A stretch of DNA of 64,000 nucleotides from Catenovulum maritimum (GTDB lineage: Bacteria > Pseudomonadota > Gammaproteobacteria > Enterobacterales > Alteromonadaceae): contig NZ_KQ130483.1 of NCBI RefSeq assembly GCF_001050375.1, positions 62,001-126,000 on the forward strand, in the 5' to 3' direction. Of this stretch, positions 58,005-64,000 are shown in pieces (position 1 is the first letter of the stretch; every line of letters starts with the position of its first letter). The translations under genes were made by a program, and so were the position numbers. The notes under the pieces are model-generated. The model saw only the letters and a list, made by a program, of their open reading frames with translations. It searched no databases and was not told the origin of the DNA.

Positions 58005-59504
58005 ATGGCCGCTGACAACGAAATATTAAATAGGCAATTAATTGAGGCTAAATTTAAAAATGCTGAATTAGCAGATCAGCTGGCGGCCGAAAAGCTAGTA
58101 TCTGAACAGAACAAACATCAACTTGAATATATAACGAGTATTTCATCTGTCGCACTTAGAGAAGCTAGCATAGGTAAATTAATTAGTCGATTTATCAACC
58201 GAACCGCTGAATTTTCTCAATGTGATTGGGCTTGTTATCTGCCAATAGCCCAGCATAGCTTGCAGCTTAAAAACGATTATAGATATCTAAAACCGACAAC
58301 ACACGTACAAGATTTGGCTTTAATCGAAAGCCAATCAGAACCACTAAAACAGCTCAATCTAACCAACATAAATATTAATCATATCAAAAGTATGATTAAA
58401 CAAAATGAAGCTGAAACATGTATCTTGGGTGATGACTTCTTAATTGACGCACAAATTGAATTTGAGTTGGTGATATTATTTCCAATTGTATTTGAAAAAG
58501 GGATTTATGGTTGTGTTTTATTTTGTCATCTGACACAAAATATGAGTTTTAATGATCAAATAGTTAGAGTCCAAACCATAGAAACAATTAGAACCTTAGT
58601 TGCAGATGCAATCAAACGAAGATTAACCGAGCAAACACTCCATAATAGAGTAACCGAGCTTCATAAAACGAACAAAGCACTAAATGAAACTCAAAAGCAA
58701 TTATTGAGATCTGAACGTATGGCTTCGATTGGCCAACTAGCTGCTGGTGTTGCTCACGAAATTAACAATCCGATAGGTTATGTAGCAAGTAATTTAGACA
58801 CTTTGTCTGAATATTTAGACCTATTTACAAGCCTCGCAAACCAAGTGCCTAGTTTGAAAGACAACCTAGCTAATAATGCTGATGCGCTGCAACAACAAAT
58901 AGAACAAATTTATCAAGTTTCAATTGAAGAAGAATTTGGATACATAACAAAAGACAGCCATGATTTACTGCAAGAAACCAAAAAAGGCTTAACACGGGTT
59001 AAAGAAATTGTTGCTGGACTAAAAACATTTAGCCATATGGATGAAGACACTTTTACTCATTTTGATCTTTCTGAGGTAATTAGCCAAGCACTTGCTGTAT
59101 GTTGGAATCAATTGAAATATAAAGTAGAAGTCATCCAACATATAGCGCCGGATCTTTTCATTAAAGGTAATAAAGGGCAAATAGAACAAGTCTTAGTCAA
59201 TTTGTTTATTAACGCCCTGCACGCTATGGGAGAGGAAGGTGGAAGCTTAACTATTATTAGTTATGAGCATCAAGATTTTATCAAATTAACGGTAACTGAT
59301 ACTGGCTGCGGTATTGAAGATTCTGCTATCAACAAAATGTTTGACCCTTTTTACACCACTAAGCCAGTTGGTTTAGGAACTGGGCTCGGTCTATCAATTT
59401 CACTCAATATTATCGAAAAGCATCAAGCAAAAATCGATGTGAAAAGTAAGCTCAACTTTGGTACCTGTTTCACGCTAACCTTTCCTAAAGCTAAATTAAA
59501 TTAG
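58005..59504 (+). CDS. Soluble histidine kinase with GAF-like domain (HnoK-related)
   Basis: A 499-aa protein: coiled coil (5-45), GAF-like sensor (about 45-205), second coiled coil, then SERMASIGQLAAGVAHEINN with His251 as phospho-acceptor. The HATPase has LVNLFINALHAMG, DTGCGI and GLGTGLGLSIS. A frame start at 57969 exists, but ATG 58005 has AAGGA just upstream. The kinase core closely resembles the H-NOX-linked kinase 35 kb away, so the two may share targets. The adjacent REC proteins are the likely partners. Confidence 0.85.
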   Translation: MAADNEILNRQLIEAKFKNAELADQLAAEKLVSEQNKHQLEYITSISSVALREASIGKLISRFINRTAEFSQCDWACYLPIAQHSLQLKNDYRYLKPTTHVQDLALIESQSEPLKQLNLTNININHIKSMIKQNEAETCILGDDFLIDAQIEFELVILFPIVFEKGIYGCVLFCHLTQNMSFNDQIVRVQTIETIRTLVADAIKRRLTEQTLHNRVTELHKTNKALNETQKQLLRSERMASIGQLAAGVAHEINNPIGYVASNLDTLSEYLDLFTSLANQVPSLKDNLANNADALQQQIEQIYQVSIEEEFGYITKDSHDLLQETKKGLTRVKEIVAGLKTFSHMDEDTFTHFDLSEVISQALAVCWNQLKYKVEVIQHIAPDLFIKGNKGQIEQVLVNLFINALHAMGEEGGSLTIISYEHQDFIKLTVTDTGCGIEDSAINKMFDPFYTTKPVGLGTGLGLSISLNIIEKHQAKIDVKSKLNFGTCFTLTFPKAKLN

Positions 59505-59554
59505 TCTTAGTTAAGCGCTTTAAGACACCTTAATTGGCTACTAAATACAAGAGC

Positions 59555-59585
59555 AGCACTAGCAGATAAATGACCCACTAGTGCT
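59555..59585. terminator. Hairpin after the plus-strand signalling operon
   Basis: AGCACTAG (59555-59562) and its complement (59578-59585) with a 15-nt loop, 50 bp after the kinase stop. There is no long T tract. Confidence 0.4.
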
Positions 59586-59598
59586 AATACAGCTAATA

Positions 59599-59795
59599 AA
59601 CCTGAACTCTGGATAACAATTTGCTTTCTAGGAGCTAATTATCCTTATAACTGCGTTGAATTCGCTAGTAATAGCCAGCTATTACGTACACAAATTCGCC
59701 TTGCTCTAAGAATAATTACCTCCCTAGAAGAGTTATGAATAAACTTTGTTATAAATTACAAAGTATTAGCTAACTTGTTATCCAGAGTTCAGGTT
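59599..59795. mobile_element. MITE-like imperfect palindrome (197 bp)
   Basis: Perfect 21-bp terminal inverted repeats (59599-59619 and 59775-59795, outer ends AACCTG/CAGGTT), flanked on both sides by AATA. The interior is also a long imperfect palindrome, centred on hairpin GTAATAG-CCAG-CTATTAC (59668-59685). The right half has about 45 extra bases. There is no coding capacity. It fits a small non-autonomous element or a dispersed palindromic repeat; no second copy is in the window. Confidence 0.6.
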
Positions 59796-59809
59796 AATAA
59801 AACTTGATC

Positions 59810-62242
59810 CTAATTTAAGCTGATATCTAGTAATAACACATCTTCTGATTTAAGTTCGAATGACGAACTAACTGTCTTACTTGTCATCATATCCGTTGCG
59901 GTAAATTTCTGACCACTTTGTAGTGATAAGTCAATTTGAGCGCTATCATGCCCTAGATTAAATAGAATGGCTAAATAGCCGCCTTGAGGCTTTTCAACCA
60001 CTCTCCATGAAGTTGTTTTATAGTCTTTACCATTGACTTCATTAACTTTTAACTCAGGTAGACTGCTTGGTTTAAGTTCTGCTAGCGCAGCTTGTTTAAT
60101 CACATCAATATTATCTGTATTTAAGACGACTAATTTACCTTTGCCTTTAGATAAAGTTTTAGTACGCTTTTGACCATACTCATTAAGAGATAAAGCATCC
60201 TTATCATCTAATAAGATCGTGCCGCCGTTATTTAAATATGTTTGTAGTGTTTCAAATTCTTCGTCAGTTACATATTGGTTTTTATATACAACCACAGAAT
60301 CCCAGTTGCTATTATCTTGTTTTTCTATGATATTTTTAGTCGCATAACCCATAGGGAAACCTTCAAAATGTAGAGCTTCATAGAGTTTGTAACCTTGCGT
60401 CATATAATCTTTAGTATTGATAGCTGTGGTTTCAGAGTAGAATAAACGAATCGGTCGTCTTTGCTCACGAAGCGCAATAATTTCTTCTGAAAAACTATTC
60501 ATATCAAACATGACTTGGGTAAATTCATTACTAACATGTGGCTGCATATTGTTAGAACCTGCATAGGCACCAGCTAGTCCTGGATCAAAGAAATTGAGTT
60601 CTCCTTCCAAGCGATCTTCTGGCGAACCATCCGGATCGCGTGCCCAGAACCAAGCCATATTGGCGTCCATCCCACCTAGAGTTGCAAGCCAATAAACACT
60701 CCTAACATAACTCGTACGGGTATCTAGATCACGCCATTGACCAGAAGATAGAAAATGAGATTCAGAATTTACATTAATTTTATTTGGTGCAACTGATTCC
60801 ATAAAATCATGGAACATACTAACGCCGCTCCAATAGTAAGCATAACGCTCTAACCATTTGGAAGACTTATGCGGTCTAATATTTTTACTACCAAGCGATT
60901 TAGCATCATGTCCCACCATAGTGGTGAGTTCAGCTAATGCCTCGGTATCTATGCCACCAGAACGAGAATTTTCCATAAACATTCGTGGCATAATTTTAAT
61001 ATGAGTATCAGCATCAGGGTTCACAGCATGTAGTTCATCTTGCATAAATTTAAACCACTCTGTGCTGCGGTCCATATTATAACGCATCCAATCATACCAA
61101 ATAGCTGAACCTAACAAGGCCTTGTCCATAGGTATTTCAATTTCAACTGTATCAAAGCTAGCAAACGAAGCTTGCCAATTTTGATTTAATTGTTGAATAT
61201 CCTTATCGTATTGATTTGTTAACCAAACTCGAAATTTGTTCAATGTGTAAGAAGAAATACTCGTCATTTCTTCAAACTTACCTGTCCAGTGATCTTTTTC
61301 AGAAAACCAGTGCGGTTCGTTGGCTAATACAAAACCAAGTTCAGTCACTTTCTTATCTTTCGTTAAACGGCCTGTTTCACGAATTATTTTACCCCAAACA
61401 TCTCGAGCTAACGGGTTGTCTATGTCAAAACCTGTAAATAAAGAACGCCCTTTTCTAACCTCAGGTTCTTGCTTTTCAACCCATTCAGGAATACCCATAA
61501 TCCAGTAAACTAAAAAACCAATGTTAGTGTCTGGAATACTGGTTAACTCTTTCATCAATTCCTGATCAAAACTTCCATCTTCTTTTAATAAGAATGAATT
61601 AATTGCTCTATCATGATCAACTGGATAAAGATCTTCACCGCCATGATAAAGCGCACCTAAATGATCGTTATAAATATCTTTATTCGTCAGTGGTTGACCA
61701 ACCGTTTTAGAGAAATAGTCGTATGGAAATATAGGCTTACCATTACTGACAAACATGTTGTCACCCGCTTTGGTATTTTGCCAATCAACCTTACGCACCG
61801 GACGACGCTTAATTTCTCCATCTAATTCTTGCTGTAAAACAGTTATTCCTTTATCTAATATTTCAATGACTTTAGTTCGCTCAAATGTTGGCAGGTCTGC
61901 CGCAAGCTGTTTTTTATTAGGTGCATAATACCTTTCGTAGCCGAATGCAGCTTCAATTGCTTCTGGATTTGCTTCATCCCAGTTAGCGAATTTTAAAAAT
62001 TGTTCAGAGAACCAAACTATGGTCTCTTCCCTCGTCACATCAATACTTTTATCTTGTGCTTCGTCCATCATACCTTTTAATTTTTTAATTTTAATTCGAG
62101 CTTCTTGCTCTAATGGACTAACTTGTAACTCACTAGCTGTCGAAATAGTTGAATTATTTTCTGTTTGAACTTCTGGGTTAGTGCAAGCAGACACAAGCAG
62201 TGCTAATGGCGCTAAGGTTGCGGCTAACAAATGACGTTTCAT
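59810..62242 (-). CDS. GH-A clan glycoside hydrolase lipoprotein (GH42-like)
   Basis: An 810-aa lipoprotein (LVSAC, Cys20). A long N-terminal extension (about 40-150) is followed by a TIM-barrel region. It contains GFVLANEPHWFS with the likely acid/base Glu309 after Asn308, and NVNSESHF with the likely nucleophile Glu494. Residues about 600-740 form a Rossmann-like domain similar to the beta-galactosidase trimerisation domain of GH42 (GGTILLDDKDALSL). A small beta domain ends the protein. The substrate is unknown; agar- or carrageenan-type oligosaccharides are possible in a marine host. No transporter or regulator lies alongside. Confidence 0.7.
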   Translation of the reverse strand: MKRHLLAATLAPLALLVSACTNPEVQTENNSTISTASELQVSPLEQEARIKIKKLKGMMDEAQDKSIDVTREETIVWFSEQFLKFANWDEANPEAIEAAFGYERYYAPNKKQLAADLPTFERTKVIEILDKGITVLQQELDGEIKRRPVRKVDWQNTKAGDNMFVSNGKPIFPYDYFSKTVGQPLTNKDIYNDHLGALYHGGEDLYPVDHDRAINSFLLKEDGSFDQELMKELTSIPDTNIGFLVYWIMGIPEWVEKQEPEVRKGRSLFTGFDIDNPLARDVWGKIIRETGRLTKDKKVTELGFVLANEPHWFSEKDHWTGKFEEMTSISSYTLNKFRVWLTNQYDKDIQQLNQNWQASFASFDTVEIEIPMDKALLGSAIWYDWMRYNMDRSTEWFKFMQDELHAVNPDADTHIKIMPRMFMENSRSGGIDTEALAELTTMVGHDAKSLGSKNIRPHKSSKWLERYAYYWSGVSMFHDFMESVAPNKINVNSESHFLSSGQWRDLDTRTSYVRSVYWLATLGGMDANMAWFWARDPDGSPEDRLEGELNFFDPGLAGAYAGSNNMQPHVSNEFTQVMFDMNSFSEEIIALREQRRPIRLFYSETTAINTKDYMTQGYKLYEALHFEGFPMGYATKNIIEKQDNSNWDSVVVYKNQYVTDEEFETLQTYLNNGGTILLDDKDALSLNEYGQKRTKTLSKGKGKLVVLNTDNIDVIKQAALAELKPSSLPELKVNEVNGKDYKTTSWRVVEKPQGGYLAILFNLGHDSAQIDLSLQSGQKFTATDMMTSKTVSSSFELKSEDVLLLDISLN

Positions 62243-62489
62243 TTCTTTCTCCTATTGTTTAGCTGCATTAGCAAAACAAATGTTAAATATTTACTTCAAA
62301 ATGTTACTAATGAAACTATACACCAACATATCACTTAAATAAACATCATATGTATACTTGTAATGTAAAATATTTTAAAAATACCCTAGTCTAGAAGCGT
62401 TTCTTGCTGCCTGTTAACTACGATCCCTTTTTAATTAAATTGCATGTTGGGAAGTTGTTGATTTGAAAATATAAATTAGATTAGATGAA

Positions 62490-62518
62490 CAGCCAGTAGA
62501 AAATTTTCTACTGTCTGT
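62490..62518. terminator. Hairpin downstream of fumarase
   Basis: The 20-bp perfect palindrome at 62494-62513 (CAGTAGAAAA and its complement) is extended by ACAG/CTGT past one mismatch. It lies 17 bp after the fumarase stop. The rest of the 62243-62534 gap shows no clear feature. Confidence 0.6.
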
Positions 62519-62534
62519 ATAAAGTCTTCTATGA

Positions 62535-64000
62535 TTAGCTTAAATCAGCAATCTTAGCGCTCCAAATAGCTGGACCTGTTTCATGAACATTATTACCAGT
62601 TGAATCTACCGCAACCGTTACTGGCATATCTTCAACTTCGAATTCGTAAATAGCTTCCATACCTAGATCTTCAAACGCAACAACTTTAGATTTCTTAATC
62701 GCCTTAGCAACTAAGTACGCTGCACCGCCAACTGCCATCAAGTAAACCGCTTTATGTTTGCGAATTGAATCAACAGTTGCTGGTCCTCTTTCGGCTTTAC
62801 CTATCATGCCCATTAAGCCACTTTCGCTTAACATCATGTCAGTAAATTTATCCATACGAGTTGCCGTTGTTGGACCTGCTGGTCCTACCACTTCATCACC
62901 TACAGCATCAACTGGTCCTACGTAATAGATAAAGCGACCTTTAAAATCAACGCCGTTTGGTAAAGCTTCACCACGAGAAATATAATCTTGAATACGCTTA
63001 TGGGCAGCATCACGACCAGTTAATATTTTACCTGATAATAAAACTGTATCGCCCGCTTTCCAAGTTTGCATTTCTTCTGCAGTTAAACTATCAACATTGA
63101 CACGTCTTACATTTTCACCCACTTCAAATGTAAGCTCTGGCCAATCTTCTAAACGAGGTGGTTTCAAGTCTGCTGGACCTGAGCCATCTAATGTGAAATG
63201 CGCATGACGAGTCGCCGCACAGTTTGGTATCATAACTACAGGTTTTGAAGCCGCGTGAGTCGCCTGTGATTTAATTTTAATATCAACAACAGTCGTTAAA
63301 CCACCTAAGCCTTGTGCACCTATACCTAATTTATTGACTCTGTCATAAATTTCTAATCTGAGCTCTTCCTCAGCATTTTCAGGACCTCGCTCAATTAGTT
63401 CTTGGATATCAACTGGATCCATTAAGCTTTCTTTAGCAAGTACACCTGCCTTTTCCGCTGTCCCACCAATACCTATGCCTAACATGCCAGGTGGACACCA
63501 GCCTGCCCCCATAGTTGGTAATGTTTTAACGACCCAATCAGCAATGGAATCACTTGGGTTTAGCATCACCATTTTAGACTTGTTTTCAGAACCGCCGCCT
63601 TTAGCTGCAATCATGACTTCCACTTTATCTCCAGCAACCATATCAATATGAACAACTGAAGGTGTGTTATCTTTAGTATTTTTTCTTGCTCCAGCTGGAT
63701 CTGAAACAATAGATGCTCTAAGCGGGTTATCTGGGTTAAGATAGGCTCTGCGTGTGCCTTCATCAACCATTTGCTGTACCGTTAAATCTGTTTTATCCCA
63801 TTGAACATCCATACCTACTTTCACAAAACAGGTTACTATGCCCGTGTCTTGGCAAATAGGTCTTTTACCATGTGCTGACATGCGCGAATTAATTAAAATT
63901 TGTGCCATCGCATCTTTTGCTGCTGGGTTAATTTCTTTGTGATATGCCTGCTCAACAGCTTTCACAAAATCTAACGGGTGGTAGTAAGATATAAACTGTA
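62535..64000 (-). CDS. Class I fumarate hydratase (iron-sulfur), N-terminus cut by window edge
   Basis: The frame stays open past GTG 63965 to the window end, adding FISYYHPLDFV before VKAVEQAYH. That matches the usual N-terminus of this family, so the true start lies outside. Signature blocks are NSRMSAHGKRPICQDTGIV, AKGGGSENKSKM, IPNCAATRHAHF and VGPAGPTTATRMD. It interconverts fumarate and malate with a 4Fe-4S cluster. About 20-25 residues are probably missing. Confidence 0.93.
   Translation of the reverse strand, partial: QFISYYHPLDFVKAVEQAYHKEINPAAKDAMAQILINSRMSAHGKRPICQDTGIVTCFVKVGMDVQWDKTDLTVQQMVDEGTRRAYLNPDNPLRASIVSDPAGARKNTKDNTPSVVHIDMVAGDKVEVMIAAKGGGSENKSKMVMLNPSDSIADWVVKTLPTMGAGWCPPGMLGIGIGGTAEKAGVLAKESLMDPVDIQELIERGPENAEEELRLEIYDRVNKLGIGAQGLGGLTTVVDIKIKSQATHAASKPVVMIPNCAATRHAHFTLDGSGPADLKPPRLEDWPELTFEVGENVRRVNVDSLTAEEMQTWKAGDTVLLSGKILTGRDAAHKRIQDYISRGEALPNGVDFKGRFIYYVGPVDAVGDEVVGPAGPTTATRMDKFTDMMLSESGLMGMIGKAERGPATVDSIRKHKAVYLMAVGGAAYLVAKAIKKSKVVAFEDLGMEAIYEFEVEDMPVTVAVDSTGNNVHETGPAIWSAKIADLS

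Overview
This 64 kb window is chromosomal DNA from an AT-rich marine gammaproteobacterium of the order Alteromonadales, probably Alteromonadaceae-like; genus-level placement (for example near Catenovulum) is a guess. The evidence is the housekeeping synteny: purEK, ycgN-ycgM-mltB-ycgL facing minCDE, ubiG divergent from gyrA-serC-cmk-rpsA-ihfB-lapAB-pyrF, nrdAB-yfaE and rdgC. No rRNA, tRNA, CRISPR array, prophage or transposase gene was seen.

Layout. 0-5.2 kb: end of a Yip1-type membrane protein, a Bax-like glucosaminidase, avtA, purEK and yciA. 5.3-23.7 kb: signalling and exopolysaccharide region. It holds a hybrid histidine kinase, a YvcK/CofD-like protein, a stand-alone HPt protein, a glycosyltransferase and a LuxO/SypG-type sigma-54 activator. 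Next come SypE-, SypD-, SypC-, SypB- and SypA-like genes in the order of the Vibrio fischeri syp locus, then a SypQ/P/O-like block, then a divergent H-NOX plus histidine kinase pair. 23.7-45.2 kb: housekeeping genes. 45.4-48.8 kb: two small lipoproteins and a large secreted GEVED/LruC-domain protein. 49.1-59.5 kb: a second polysaccharide block in sypN-M-L-K-J order, and facing away from it a GT2 gene with a REC protein, a REC plus degenerate HD-GYP protein and an HnoK-like kinase. 59.5-64 kb: a MITE-like palindrome, a GH-A clan glycoside hydrolase lipoprotein and a class I fumarase cut by the window edge.

The most interesting signal is a 15-bp palindrome, TTTGCATTNTGCAAA, found in intergenic DNA at five loci (seven sites). 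It contains the published Vibrio LuxO core TTGCA-W3-TGCAA. At four loci it lies about 50-110 bp upstream of a sigma-54-like -24/-12 element, in front of the sypA-like operon, the sypJ-like operon, the LruC gene and (weakest) the YvcK-like gene. At the sypO/H-NOX divergent promoter it lies downstream of the best -24/-12 match. The window also encodes a LuxO/SypG-like activator whose C-terminal helix-turn-helix resembles that of LuxO, a LuxU-like HPt protein, a hybrid kinase that could feed it, and an H-NOX nitric-oxide sensor with kinase. I infer one regulon in which nitric oxide and/or other inputs pass through an HPt-to-LuxO/SypG relay, and a SypE/SypA partner switch, to control a polysaccharide locus split in two and an unlinked candidate matrix protein. 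The domain assignments are solid; the wiring is inference.
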